Shown: positions 24,701 to 36,944, counted from the first letter of the stretch. The stretch is DNA of 64,000 nucleotides from Druceiella hillmani (GCA_039881145.1 JAYKKI010000003.1:10192501-10256500), one strand, 5' to 3'. The notes: generated from the letters alone by a model not told the origin. Translations and numbers: made by a program.

Positions 24701-26604
24701 GGAGGTTTACAATTTGATCTCTCACATACTCACGTTCAGACCACATTGCTGTTCTGGTCATCTACTTTTATATAATTTGTGGCATATGATTAAGGAAGAT
24801 AACACATGTTCCCGCACGGTATGATAATAAACGCGGAGACAAAATATTTCAGAAAAGACACAAGAGCGCATTATCAAAACATTGACTAATTCGGTTTTAA
24901 CCTTTACGCTTTGCAATAGTTTTGGTGAAGCTTTTCTCCTATCGTATTTTCTTTAAAACCCGTGGTAGTAGGTAGACTCTAGGGTGGTAAATTTTAGAGA
25001 GGTAGATTCGCCTTATTTGTATAATTCAAATAAGGTTAAAAACCCACAACATTTTACAATATGCATTGACTCAGAATATTTTTACTTCAGGAATTTGAAA
25101 CGCTTCTGTCTTTAACACATTATACTCCTCACAGGATTACATTTTTATGTAAATTTTAAAACAATTTTTCAAGATTATTTGTAAATTTTAGATGTATTTA
25201 TATCGAAAATAATTTTATTTATTAATGGTTTGAGAAAGATGCTACGTACCTGATTTTTAAATATTTATTTTCTTTCAATTAAAACTGCACCTCTGTCAAA
25301 AATTTCATTAATTTTATTTACCTATATGCATGCCTCCTAGATAAATTTTAGGCAAAATCTACGGCTAACCATTAGCTAAAGAATTTAAAATCTTTTTTAA
25401 GTATAGAAGACATTCAATATTTTTTATATATAAGTGCTAAAACCAAACAAAATTAACAGGTATTGAAATCTTATGACGGGTTTATTTGATTTCTTTTTAT
25501 TTTCTTTCCGTTCATTTTTATTAGGACTTACAAATATTAGGTAAAAAATAACAGTTATAAGTACGTATTTAGAAGACTTTCGGTAAAAAAACACCATATT
25601 GTGAAGTGTAAATACCAGATTCAACTGTCTCCGTGATTAGTTAATCAACAAAATATTATAACGTTATAAATAAGAGAAAAAAACCAGCAATATCAATTAA
25701 AAGATAAAATTCCATTACTTGTGCAAAATATACATTAATAATTATTAAGGTGGTTACAAGTGTGAAAGTATTAATAAAAAAATAACTTAATTTAGCAATG
25801 TTTTTAACAAAACACTTTCAAGCGCTTTATAAATTAACTGTGAACATATATATTGATATCATTGGACAATTTGATTAGTGTTTTGTGAATAACATTTCAA
25901 CATAACATGTCTTCCAGAGTGATTTTCTAATTACCATTTACTTTCCTTTCAGATTTTTGACCATGTCGCGTGGCGGAAAGAGAGCTCCATCATGCCAAAG
26001 CTCTTTATTGTGCAAAGTACAGTAAACGGCAGGAAGACACCCATGTAATGAATATGAAATTCAGGTCATATATTAATAACTCATTTTATTTTTGTTATAG
26101 CTTAGTTTGTTTTATAATTTAATTTTTGTCGTTCTTCATAACTGTTTAAAATACTTCATTATGGTTTATTGGGTTGCTCTTACATCAGTTAGTGTTCTAT
26201 ACGTAAATGAGATATTAACATTCAAAAGTAATAAATATATTTACTGCATTACTAGAGTAAGTTTTACTTTTACAGCAAAAGTTTTTATTGAGACAAAAAT
26301 TTATATTATTCTTGGCAATATTTACAAGTACCAGGTTTTCATTTCTGATTTCTTTATTTGGCATAATTTCGATGTAGAAAACACAGAAATCATTTCAACT
26401 TTTATCAAGTTATTCGAAATAAAAAAAATTAAAGAAAGAAATTACTAATTTAATTCTTTATAATAATTAAATATGCTTTAGGAATATTTTTAAAACTGCA
26501 CCAGATTTATTGAGAAACTTAAGATCTTGGGAAGAGAAGTAACTAGATATGCATATCTGTTTATTTCTTTTTCTAAATCTCACTCACGATGAGTGATCTT
26601 AGTG
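24701..26604. other. AT-rich intergenic DNA
   Basis: A possible small exon lies near 25953: a CTTTCCTTTCAG acceptor-like run is followed by ATG at 25963 and a 20-codon frame ending at 26025. The 113-codon frame at 26107-26448 (+) is low-complexity and unrecognised. No other feature. Confidence 0.5.
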
Positions 26605-27085
26605 AAATATAAATTATGCGGCCTTAGCAAAACTTATTGGACAGGTAATGATTATTTTTTAACCGAAGTCTACAGCATTTACTTCTCTGCTTGTGACAGT
26701 TTTAGCTAGAATAAAGTAGTTTTCCTTCTTCCGAAACATCTGATTCACTACGTAATGGGATGTGAACGGTTATCAACCGACTGCTGAGTATTAAATTCAA
26801 AGAAAAGCCAGTATATATAAACATCATCCGGGTGCAGGCACCGATGAGCACTACAAAAGATGAAGTTATGGAGAATTTTACCTGGAAGTAAAAAATGTTA
26901 TCTCAAAGGTACATGGTAGATAAATACTTCAGGCTCTATGCGACTTTGATGCAAAAATCCATGTAAACTCCCATCATTTAAAATAGTCTAAATAGTTTTG
27001 TGGCTGATGTAGTCTAAATGCGGTGACTGAAGTATTCACGACTTCACCGAGTATTTTGTCGGTTTAAAAAAAAGATTGTTACAAC
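26605..27085 (+). mobile_element. RTE-like LINE endonuclease fragment
   Basis: The apurinic-type endonuclease of a LINE nicks target DNA for reverse transcription. The plus strand here keeps LCGLSKTYWTG (family: LGLSETRWTG) near 26616, YSIYFSACDS, then VMGCE and FKEKPVYINIIRVQAPMSTT (family: FKAKPxNxxIIQVYAPTSTA) near 26800-26855. A frameshifted CDFDAKI (family: GDFNAKVG, with the catalytic Asp-Asn altered) follows at about 26940. Frameshifts occur between blocks. No reverse transcriptase follows, so the fragment is truncated. It belongs to the same general clade as the LINE at 39 kb; whether they were once one insertion cannot be decided. Confidence 0.75.
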
Positions 27086-30000
27086 AATAGACCAATACAT
27101 ATCTTTAAGTAATATTACCCAAACATAAAACTACAGAGATACGCTTATGATTGTTTTTTAAACGTAAACTGAAACGGCGTAAACGTTCCGACATACCTTG
27201 GCGTTGTTCAGCGCACTCGGCTCCACTGTTTTAAATTTATAATGTCAAATATTTATTTACCATTATTGTAGCGCGTTTTAAACCAAACGCTTTGTTTTTT
27301 CACCCGTTTTATATTGGTACGGAGAAAAGTATATGCTTGTGTTATTTCAATTGCGCTATTCGAATTTAAATGGCGCGATATCGCCACAAGTGCTGACGAT
27401 CACGTGGTATGTACGCACACCACTGGTTTACATCTATAAGGAGCTTATAATGAGAATTGTACCCGAGAGCTGGAAGGACAAAAGTATTATCGGAATTTAA
27501 AAATTTCGAATCTTTGATAAGCGAATTATATCATTGGTAATGTGACCTCCAAAAAAATTGTGAAAAACTAAAAATATTTTACCCTCACCTTTTTAAGTAT
27601 CAACTTCAAAGTATTTTCAGTCGATATTTATTTAATGAAAAAATTAACCTTGCATTTAATTCAAATTGGCAACCTTTAGACCCTTTTATAATGTAAAATT
27701 GTTGTTTTTACAGTAACTTTAAAATTTATAGTATATTTATAATTATTGTTTACTAAAACTTTTTTTGTTTATGGTACATAATTACACGATTACTAATACA
27801 ATAATCGTGCTAGCTACCTTCTAATAGAAACTCATCTATCTAAATTAGGAAATCCAAATTATTTAATTTTAGTTTTGATAGCGTTATATGAGAAAACAAA
27901 TGTTAATTAATTAACAAGCAAGATTTTCGTTAATAAATCCACCAAAATATAAAGTCAAATAAACTGTTCCTCAAATAAATTTTTATCAAAAGTAATTAAT
28001 GGCGATGCTGTTAACATCATGGGTGTATATTTCGAAACCGAGTGTAGGTTGTTTATTTATTTTTAATATATGATTAAAAATGGTTTTCCCCACAAGAATG
28101 TGTATATATGTAATTGTGTATGTGCGTATAAACATACAAAGTGACCTTATATACGCTATCTAGAGCCGTATTTGAGGAGAAAATATTGAAATCTACTCGA
28201 AATATTTAAGTCAGGCTCGCCGCAAAATTATATGTGTTTTTGCTAATTCACCTAATAAAATAGAGTTGGCTGTTCGTACGAGCAAATAACTTCATTGTAA
28301 ATAATACAACTGCTGTCCACAAGCTTTTTCAGTCAAAGAAAATTTCAGAAAATTCAAAAGTGTTTTTAATTTTTTCTTGTACAAACAATTTTCTTGTACA
28401 TTTTTTCTTGTACATTTTCTTAAGAGATTGACATATTTTTTAATTTTGTTTTGTAAGTTACTTCTTTTGTATTCAAAAAGTACATACTTAATGAATTTTG
28501 AGAGGCATTTGTCGCATCTAGAAAAGAGCTTCACTATTAGTATATTCCATTTATCATATACTATTTTGAACGCACATAACGTATTGCAAACAAAGGGTAA
28601 AATGTCGGGCATACATATATTTATAAATCTAAAAATAAAATCATAAATAAATAAATCACTTTTGAATCATTTCTATAAATTTAAAAACATATTGATGACG
28701 CTTGGTACAGTTGAAATTTTTAAAGAAAATTTTAGTTTTAAAGTTTTAGTTAAAGAAAGTTTAAGTTGAAAGTTTACAGTTGAAATTTTAAAATTATTAA
28801 ATCCAGTATTATTTTCCTTAATTATCGGCAACATTGTAGGTTCTATTTATTACAAAAGTAAAAGCGCCATCCATAGTTTTCTTAAATAAAAAATGCCTGT
28901 AGACCGCAAAATTATTTAACTCAATATAAATTATTCAGTATTCTGTACTGTATAAGAATATAACTTTTTCAAAACGAATAGTTTGAATAACTTGAAAATA
29001 GATTTTCCGTTTATTTTGTTTCCGTTTTAAAATTCATTGATTCGATTTCTTTGAAGATTTAAACTTAATAACAAACTTAATTCTGACTGCATATTTGAAA
29101 CAATATAATTTATTTAAAAAAGGATAATAACGACTTTATATAGAATTTTTGACCATAAATTATGCACCAACGATGTGATTTAAAATCATCATAGATTTTC
29201 TATCAACATGTCAATAGCAAAATAAAAGACAATCTAGCAACATTTTTAACAACGTTCCTTATCATAGAATATTGCGACATTTCATATTAATAACTCTTTA
29301 TAATTATATACAAGCAGTTAATTTCGGTCAATAGACAATTTTAAAACTGTTAAAAATTGCTATAAATAACAAATTACTTCGGCATTATTCAAATAAATCG
29401 GTTAAACAAATTTAGGATACACATTCACACAAAGTCGGGAGGAATATTGATATGTATTAATTAATAGGAATATAAGACTAACCTGAGAATTAATACAGGG
29501 TAGGGCGTTTTTACATTAGTTAATACGACAATGTCAATAATTGTAATATCTTCACAATACCAAAAGTATTTGCGCCGATTATAATACGCACCAATTTGGT
29601 ATTTACAAATTCACATTAATTGCATTGTCATAGTCTATTATACCCTATGTTCTAAATCTTGTCTTTTCCTTAAAAAAATCCGGTTTCAAATAAATATACT
29701 AAGTATGAAGGAATGGTAGTAGCGGATGCGAATTTAGAAGTGACCTAAAGGAAGGCACATGCCATATCCCATTTAAAAAATGGATTGTTTTCCAGAAGAA
29801 GTTTTACATTTTTTTTGAAGTTTGAAAACTTATGATTACATATTTATGAACTTCGAAAACTCAAAAAACTCATGCCATCTTGATTATCCATATACACAGT
29901 TTAAATATAACAATTGTTAACAAAGTTGTTATGTGTTACCTAAGCTATCTCATTGCCAATAATATGACGTCTGCAAAACTGTTAAAAATAATAGACTTGA

Positions 30001-30785
30001 TGCCAACTCGACATCAAATAAACTAAAAATGCTGTATGCATAAGGATATACTTCCTTCTAAAGTCGATAGTTTTTCATCCGCTTCAAGAGGTTATGGCAT
30101 GTGAATATTCTAAAAAATGGAAGAGTCTCATTCAATGGAATCAGTGTCATTTCTAAATTAGTTTATTATGATCTGAGCATTGAATTTAATTAATGCATAG
30201 AATTCCCATGAATATATAATGTAGCCATGAGAACAAATAATAAAAACAGGTTAACTAAATTCTTATACTTGCAAAGTGAACGGGTAAATTTTTTTGATAC
30301 AAGTAATTGAAACTTTTTGAACATAGAGGTAAGCTCCATCTAGAAATACTATGAGATTTCTTTTTTACTCCTAAAAAAGGTAATTATGAATTAAAAGGTT
30401 TTGCATTACAGTGCCTTCTTGGGTATTATGCTTTATTTCTATCTTGAAAATCATGAATAAGTAACTCCTAGCATTTCTCAATATTTGCTCTATAACATTT
30501 TCTTTTCTTCCTACTCCGAATAAAAACGCGGTGTGTAACGGTTTGAACCCCTCACATAATAAGAAAATAACATTATATAATCGCCTTAGGATTCAATAAT
30601 ATTTTGAGTAAATTTATGGCAAAAAAATATTTAAATAGTTTCGCACAATGTATATATAAAAGAGTGAAATATTTCCTAATGATTTTGTTTACAAAAACAA
30701 ATTATTGATGTAAACAACTATTACATATAGTTATTCTATTTTAAGTTGTGTATACGTCTTATTTATTAAAGCAGATCGTATATAC
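27086..30785. other. AT-rich intergenic DNA
   Basis: A GC-richer patch at about 27170-27480 contains CACGTGG, a GCGATATCGC palindrome and several CpGs but no gene. The tract 28370-28420 repeats TTTTCTTGTACA about four times. Overlapping frames at 28292-28612 (-) and 28377-28646 (+) show no domain. Nothing else is recognised up to the Gypsy LTR. Confidence 0.5.
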
Positions 30786-31165
30786 TGTTACACCATGTAA
30801 TTGATAGCAGTAATGCTTACACAGCAACGCTGTTATGATTTTCATATTAATATGGTCAAACAGTCCGACTCCATCACATTATCATGACCAGGCCGTTTTC
30901 AGGTTCATCGGTAAACTCCACCCCCAGATGACTCAATATTTCTTACCCTTTATAAATCCTAGACGGAAGCCCCAAGGGATTCATACCATCTATATTCAAT
31001 TCAGTCCTTAGTCCGCGTCGGTCCTAAACAAATTTCAATTCAAGTGTAACTAGATATTTAATAATTATAATAATTGATTTTTAATAATTTTTTAAAAATG
31101 TTAAATAATCCAAGAATAAACTGTTTCAAAAAAAATTATTTTGAAGTCATCGTAATATTTCTGTG
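30786..31165 (+). repeat. Gypsy LTR 1 (5' LTR of element A)
   Basis: Starts about TGTTACACCATG, has TTTATAAATC as a TATA-like box near 30950, and ends near 31165. Its U3 part matches 32985-33190 (shared TCATATTAA, TCCG-CT, TCAGTACTTCTCACC-like and GACGGAAGCCCC blocks). Its R/U5 part matches 37374-37590 (shared TTCAGTCCTTAGTCC and CAAGAATAAA). Boundaries are approximate. Confidence 0.7.
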
Positions 31166-31345
31166 GGTACTTAAGGGATTTCGAAGAAAACCCGTGAAAG
31201 CGCTTCATAAATTTTTTTATGAACCAATATAGTTATCATTGTCGAAAATACAATTGAGCGCACATACAATTTAAACACACCGGAAGTCATCTAAAATCTA
31301 ATTTCATCGATCTACACACACCGGGCCAATATTGTTAAAGCTTCC

Positions 31346-31456
31346 TTTCAAGAAACTGCTTCAAAACCCAAAACGTAGACAGCAATCGTCGCTGTCTTGA
31401 ATGTGGACTATGCTCATCAGCATTCTCTCTCAAGAAACTGCTTCAAACCCAAAACA
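31346..31456. repeat. Direct repeat in the Gypsy A leader/gag region
   Basis: The words TCAAGAAACTGCTTCAAAAC and TCAAGAAACTGCTTCAAACC, each followed by CCAAAAC or CAAAAC, recur about 80 bases apart. The intervening stretch includes CLECG when read in one plus frame, faintly like a gag zinc knuckle. Too short to call as gag. Confidence 0.6.
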
Positions 31457-31789
31457 TAATTTAATTTTTAGAAATAACGCACCAAAATTAAATAACACCT
31501 ATGCTCAACATTCCCCTAGAGGTTTACTCTTTGGTCGTTACATGAAAAAATAGGTCACACTCTCGAATTATACCGTACACTTTAGAAACAGATACAAGAT
31601 ACAATTTACAAAATATAATAATGATGAATTTAGGATCGAGCCAAGTAATTACGATCACGGACAACCATTAGCTCACAATATTTAAATAAATAAAACATTT
31701 GAATTAGGTATAATCAAATTCTCTATGTCATGTAGGTCATCTTAAATTTGAAGAGTTGCAAAAAAATTAAACGCCTCAAATGAAATAAA

Positions 31790-32100
31790 ACGGAGAGTTT
31801 ATAGAAAATTAAACTACATCACAATTTATGATTCTTATCCAATTCACAAAATTTCCAGAATTCTTGATCAATTTGGTAAAAGTAAATATTTTTTAACTTC
31901 AATCTCGTTTCAGGTTTTCATCAGGTACTCATATCTGCTAAAGACGCTCCAAAAATGTCATTTAGTGTTCCGCAAGGCCACTTCAATTTTGGTTAAATTT
32001 ATATCAACTTTTCAGCGCCTACTGACCATCTCTCATCAACCTTCAAGGCATTCAAAGCTTTGCTTATCTAGACGACATTGTTATTTACTCGTATTACGTA
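31790..32100 (+). pseudogene. Gypsy A reverse-transcriptase fragment
   Basis: Recognisable pieces are an ILDQFGKSKYF segment (family: LDxLGxAKYFSTLDLASGF) near 31861, a SVPQGHF segment near 31962, and AYLDDIVIYS at 32062-32091 with both catalytic Asp residues present. The TLDLASGF part is frameshifted and the frame is broken between the blocks. The following RNase H is missing. Confidence 0.75.
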
Positions 32101-32399
32101 AAATTACACACACTTATATGTTGAGGAAATCCTAGGAAATTTTCAAAATTCTCAAGAGTTATTGAAATCAGAAATAATATCACATTCTCACACTACACTG
32201 AAAATACATAATAAAACATACTTTTAGTATTTACTCAAGTTCATCACTTCGATTCTTGCAAAAATTACTATTATGTTCTAGGGAACCCACAAAAGGAATA
32301 AACTCATATATAAAATTATAAAACATTACATCATATTTATTCTAGAACACTATATACGAATAAACATATATAAGAATACAATTTTATTTCCTTCACTTG

Positions 32400-32660
32400 A
32401 AGAAATACCTAAAATTTTGAAAGACAATCAAAACAATTCCATCGTTGGGTACCTAAGCTCATCCCGAAGGTATAAAAGAATAAAGAACATTGGAAAAAAC
32501 ATTCGAACAAATATAAACAAATTATGTAAAGAATGTTCCTCGTACCAGGTACACAAGGCACTGACGAAAGTGAATCGGGCAGCCGTGAAAATCACTAACA
32601 TGTCTACCGCCCTGTTTCAATAATTAACTCTTGATATTGTAGGATCTTTACCTGAAACCG
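32400..32660 (+). pseudogene. Gypsy A integrase zinc-binding fragment
   Basis: The frame 32417-32623 matches the integrase N-terminal HHCC module: NSIVGYLSSSRRYKRIK (the GHxGxxRTYxRI region, with the second His replaced by Tyr), then KLCKECSSYQVHK (the CxxC pair). A KVNRAA block follows, and in another frame the DIVGSLPETG entry to the catalytic core (first catalytic Asp) is visible near 32632. The rest of the DDE core is absent. Confidence 0.75.
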
Positions 32661-32754
32661 GAGATAAAAAACTTCAATATATCCTAACACTAAAGACTAC
32701 CTTATAATTTTTTCAGCAGCGTATTCGAATGACTATGACTAAAGAAACCAGCGA

Positions 32755-32984
32755 GTGCAGGAGTATAATACATTTCATATCTTTATTTTTATTGCATTGT
32801 ATTCTATTTTAGCTATAAGATTGATAAATGTAAAACTCAAATGTAAAAAATATGTTATTAAACCTATAACTAATTCGAATAATGAAGTCTCTGAACATCC
32901 TTCTGATACATATACGGTTCCAATATTTAGATTAAGAACTTCTAGAAAGATACACAAGGGTTTAAGTTTATTTTTCAACGGGGG
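32755..32984 (+). pseudogene. Errantivirus-like env C-terminal remnant
   Basis: Env is the membrane glycoprotein of insect errantiviruses. The frame starting at 32755 has one hydrophobic segment (about residues 7-25, FHIFIFIALYSILAIRL) followed by a basic tail, and it runs through the polypurine tract into the LTR, as env frames of this group do. The ectodomain is missing, so this is only a tail. The call rests on topology and position, not on a specific motif. Confidence 0.45.
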
Positions 32985-33200
32985 AGTTTTACACTCGGTC
33001 CTTGCTAACGATAACGCTTACCCAGCACCGTTCTCATGAGTCTCATATTAACATAATAAGAGTAGTCCGGCTGCCAGAGCAAAACCTTACTATGACAAAG
33101 CCCTGTTACCAAGCTGGCCAACAAACTCCGCTCCTAAGATGCTTCAGTACTTCTCACCTATAAAAAATCTGGACGGAAACCCCGCGAGTTACAATATCAG
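32978..33200 (+). repeat. Polypurine tract and Gypsy LTR 2
   Basis: AACGGGGG (about 32978-32984) is followed by AGTTTTACACTCGG, the start of the LTR. It is homologous to LTR 1 through the TATA-like CCTATAAAAAATC (near 33160) and the GGACGGAAACCCCG block. After about 33200 the similarity to LTR 1 stops. Confidence 0.65.
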
Positions 33201-33443
33201 CATTCACTAGATATCGTAACAATACACCGCCGCAGCTAGACGACACTCAAACGGAAACGATGAACCAGCACGAAACAACATAACACCTGGAAACCAGAGT
33301 CACCTCAGCAATGAATACGCGAAGACAAAGGATATGAAACTCTGTATTACTTTACTTTTATGTATTCATATATTAATTAATCCATTACAGTTTAGGCATT
33401 AGTAGATTTGACATCTCCCGATATCGAAATCTCCCGAAACATA

Positions 33444-33456
33444 TCGCAGTCGGTAG
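33444..33456 (+). other. Primer-binding-site-like sequence
   Basis: TCGCAGTCGGTAG resembles the tRNA-Ser-type site TGGCGCAGTCGGTAG used by 17.6/ZAM-like Gypsy elements, as I remember it, with the first bases altered. It lies between LTR 2 and the gag remnant, as expected. Confidence 0.4.
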
Positions 33457-33589
33457 TTTTGTGCTAAGCCTTCAAAATATTCCCAAAGTTTTTAATGCCG
33501 TATATTTTAATTCTTTCAACAAAAATTAGGACCAATTAAATAAATAAGATATTTTCGTTAATAAAACTACGTGGGTTAGGTAATAATAC

Positions 33590-34060
33590 TAATAACAAAT
33601 TTCCCCACCTTTCGTTCCAGTCGTTTATCCAGCCTTTTAGTAAAGCAACTTTTAATAATAACTCTAACACAAGAAGGTTAATAGGAAGGATATTAAGAAG
33701 GAACAAGAAGGTTATTAAGAAAGAGTCTCAATAATTCACTCCGATTAAATGCTACTACAAATAATAGGCCTTTCAGTAGTGATAATTCAGGTTATTTTAG
33801 AACGCCGCAAAATAACAATAATTGGTTTGGCCTTTCGTGCAGGCTCTCGTCTTTGTAAACAGTCGGACAAAACGATGGACACTGTCACAAAAAAATAGAT
33901 GATACTTTACTACAGAAGAGTCGTTATATCAGGATGAAACACCTGGCTGTAGTTACCACGATAACGTTAATTATAATACCTTAGACAACAGTGAGGGCCA
34001 ATATCACGAGGACTTTTACGAGAGTACCGGACAAAACGAAAAATAATAATTCAGTATAAT
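33590..34060 (+). pseudogene. Gypsy B gag C-terminal remnant
   Basis: The plus strand reads Asn- and Arg-rich blocks (FRTPQNNNNWFG near 33800) and an acidic end (YNTLDNSEGQYHEDFYES at about 33965-34025), followed by the protease. This composition is usual for the end of errantivirus Gag. No zinc knuckle is preserved. Confidence 0.5.
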
Positions 34061-34083
34061 AACGAAGGCTGTTTAAAATTACC

Positions 34084-34391
34084 TTTTAAAATATTACTTG
34101 AAAGAAAAGCCAAATTTATGATCGCCACGGGCTCTACCAAATATTTTATAAGCCCCAACAAAGTGGATGAATATTTTCATGAATTTTTTTAAATTTCAAC
34201 CCTTTCAAATACAATCGGTCCACCAAAAACCGAACTATGACTACATTATCGAAATACCACTACCTCGAATATTTAAGAAACCCATGAGTCAAATATTTCA
34301 TGTGTTTTATTTTAACGGAAAATATGACTGCCTCATTGGGATAGATTTACTTGAACGGGTTGACACAGAAATTAGCATAAAAAATTAATCA
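34084..34391 (+). pseudogene. Gypsy B aspartic protease remnant, active site lost
   Basis: Retropepsin cleaves the Gag-Pol polyprotein. The active-site motif, normally DTGST or DTGSS, reads MIATGSTKYFISP at about 34118-34156: the catalytic Asp codon GAC has become GCC (Ala). After a frameshift the frame 34167-34388 contains YDCLIGIDLLE, the second conserved protease block. Confidence 0.75.
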
Positions 34392-34458
34392 TTAAAGACA
34401 ACACATACAGAAATACGTTTACAGTACGAACAACAATATTTTTCAAATATTACCACGC

Positions 34459-35960
34459 GTGGAGCAAAGGATACAAGTTCCTGTAAATTATGAAACGTTC
34501 GCACAAGGATTAACAATGCCTACCGCTTTAGTACCATTTGAAAATTATAGAGCTTTTACTACTATAATTAATAACACGGAAAAATATATGAAAAATTCGT
34601 TGCACGAACCCTTGGAAGTAGAAGGGTTTATTAGTTGTAAAATAAATACTTATGAGCTAAAAGAAAAAAATGGCTGTTAATTACACTGTGGATGAGATAC
34701 ATAAACAAAACATAAATAAATTTAGAATAGTTCATTTAAATAAGGAAAAGCAAAAGGCTATAAAAATATATGCCATGAAAATAGAGACATTTTTCACTTT
34801 GAAGAATTACTTTTGACATTTACTAATTAGATTAAGCATAAATTTAGATTAAATAATTATGAACCTGCTTATATAAAAGCATACGAACAACCACCAATTA
34901 AATATGACGAAATTAGTAAACAAGTAAAAATACAGGTGATAATAGACTATATGAAATTAAACGATAAGACTATTGAAGATCCTTTACCGATTATTAATTT
35001 TAGCCTAAGTAAATTAGGCACAAGTCAATACTTCACAATCTTAGACTTGGCTTCAGGGTACCGTCAAGTAGAAATAGATCCTGGAGACTCGAAAAAACTG
35101 TTTTTTGAATAGAACGCTCAAGAATTTAAACGAATGCCGTTTCAAGGACTTATGGATAATATCTTACGTGGTATACAGACAGGAAAATACTTAGTTTACC
35201 TTTACGATATTATCATATATTCGACCTCGTTACAAAAACACATCAGTAAATTAAAGGAAATGTTTAACAGGTTAAGGCAAATTATAAAACACAGCTGAAT
35301 AAGAGCGAATTCCTAAGGAAAGAAGTAAAGTATTTAGGGCACGAAATCATAGATAAGGGATTGAGACCTATTCAAAATAAAATTAAACCGATACTCAATT
35401 ACTCAATACCTAAAACTGCTAAAGATATTAAATGTTTTCTCGGTTCTCTAGGTTATTATAGACGGTTTATAAAGTATTTCGTGAAAGTCACCGACGAATT
35501 CATACCATAAACGCAGTTAACTATTAACAAATCATCCAATATTACGGTACTCGGATTTCCAAAAAACCGTTTATGCTCACAACAGATGGAACGAATATCG
35601 CCTTAGGAGCAGTTCTATCACAAGGTACAATCGGTATGGATAAACCAATAGCATATGCCAGTAGAACTTTTAATGATACAGAGCAAAAGTAGTTCGCAAT
35701 ATAGAAATTATCGTTAGCAGTATTGTGGGCAACAAAATATTTTAGGCCATATTTGTACGGGCGTAAATTTACGATTTATACGAATCACATACCCTAACTT
35801 GGTTATACTCAATTAAAGAATTAAATTCTAAATTAACGAGATGGAGGTTAAAATCAGAAGAGTATGATTACGACATTGTGTACAAGAAGGGATCCCAAAA
35901 TACGAATTATCGCGGATACAAATAAACGTATTAGATGCACACGGTAAATTTTTCGCAGAC
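34459..35960 (+). pseudogene. Gypsy B reverse transcriptase-RNase H remnant
   Basis: The frame 34459-34680 is the spacer before RT. RT blocks follow: DYMKLNDKTIEDPLPI near 34950, FTILDLASGYRQVEI at about 35035-35079 (catalytic Asp present), the palm motif at about 35191-35217 reading YLYDIIIYS so that the first Asp of YLDD is replaced by Tyr, and thumb blocks KYLGHEIIDKG and FLGSLGYYRRFIKYF. RNase H begins LTTDGTNIALGAVLSQ at about 35577 and continues through KPIAYASRTFND. Several stops occur, for example TAG near 35112. A Gypsy assignment is secure; the copy cannot be active. Confidence 0.85.
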
Positions 35961-36018
35961 GGTAAATTTTTAGTTAATCTAGATTTTACTCTGGACGTTG
36001 AGGATTTGATTCAAATGA

Positions 36019-36216
36019 ATGAAACTAAATTTAATTAGACCCAAGTTAGACCAAATTACGAAGACACAAAACGAAGTTGAGGAAACGAATACTGCCCGTT
36101 CCTCCAACGAAGTAGGCATTCAAGGCATACCCATATTAGAAGAAGCGAATATAGTAAATTTAGAAGAAGATTCGTTAAGGGTTATATTAAGCAAGATTGC
36201 ATTTTTTTTATCCTAG
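36019..36216 (+). pseudogene. Unassigned Gypsy B coding fragment
   Basis: A 65-codon frame after the RNase H, rich in Asn, Glu and Ile. By position it should be the linker between RNase H and integrase, but no integrase motif follows. Confidence 0.3.
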
Positions 36217-36239
36217 ATGTATCGATAGTAGAAATAGAA

Positions 36240-36900
36240 TATTATTAATGTTACCATTTATACTCCTTACCTATACTTATAACCGACAGCATGTTCCATA
36301 CAATTGTACCTAAATCCAAAACCGGTTATCCTAGTTAACTGGTCCAAGTATATTACTCAAGAAAGAGAATACCTGGAGCACTATTGACTACACTGGTAAA
36401 TACCACCTATGTGTGGATCATGATATACACATGGAAAAACCCAAGATACAACATATATCTGATTATGAAAGGCTCTGTATGCCATCAAACTAAACTACAA
36501 TCTTTGAAAGATGTGAGGGCGAAGAAACCAGAAAAAATATTGAGGGAACATACCTCTTTACTATATACGAAAATTGCGAAGTACAACTGAAAAATACTAT
36601 CCTGAAACTACATAACCCAATATTAATTACAGACAGTAGACATACATCGTTATTTAGCTTTAGTTTACCTAACATCAAGAGTATTATAATACTTGAGAGT
36701 TCACATATTATTCTTAAAAATAATAATTTAGACGCTATAGATTCTACAAAGACACAAATCGACGAACTAAGGAACCAAAGGATAGAAAATTATAACGAAT
36801 CCCTGAATTATTCCTGAAACAACGGGTATCATATATATTTCTAGGTCATCTATACTCCTTAACGGATGGTAGTAAATTGATCGTTATTCAGTACATATGC
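36240..36900 (+). pseudogene. Possible env-derived region of Gypsy B
   Basis: Frames here, such as 36384-36590, are short and broken. A stretch near 36590-36810 can be read as a hydrophobic-polar alternating region followed by a charged coiled-coil-like segment (TKTQIDELRNQRIENYNES). Position after pol and before an LTR suggests env. No diagnostic furin or fusion motif is visible, so the assignment is weak. Confidence 0.3.
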
Positions 36901-36944
36901 TACTGGTTAGCTGTTACTTTAGTTATTACTTCGCAAAATCTTAT

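Larger units (their letters stand above)
30786..33240 (+). mobile_element. Errantivirus-like Gypsy element A, internally deleted
   Basis: Two related LTR-like segments (30786-31165 and from 32985) bracket about 1.8 kb of internal sequence containing, in order and all on the plus strand, a reverse-transcriptase fragment with an intact YLDDIVIYS motif, an integrase zinc-binding fragment and an env C-terminal fragment. A polypurine tract AACGGGGG immediately precedes the second LTR. A full element of this type is about 7 kb, so most of gag, RNase H, the integrase core and env are deleted. The internal ORFs carry stops. LTR and env arrangement fit the insect errantivirus group; this is an old non-functional copy. 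Confidence 0.75.

Noticed and set aside
26107..26448. 113-codon plus-strand frame
   Set aside because: Rich in Phe, Ile, Tyr, Lys and Asn, with no motif; expected by chance in this composition.
28292..28646. Overlapping frames on both strands (106 and 89 codons)
   Set aside because: The minus frame has scattered Cys and Lys and briefly suggested a THAP/P-element-like protein, but no diagnostic motif is present.
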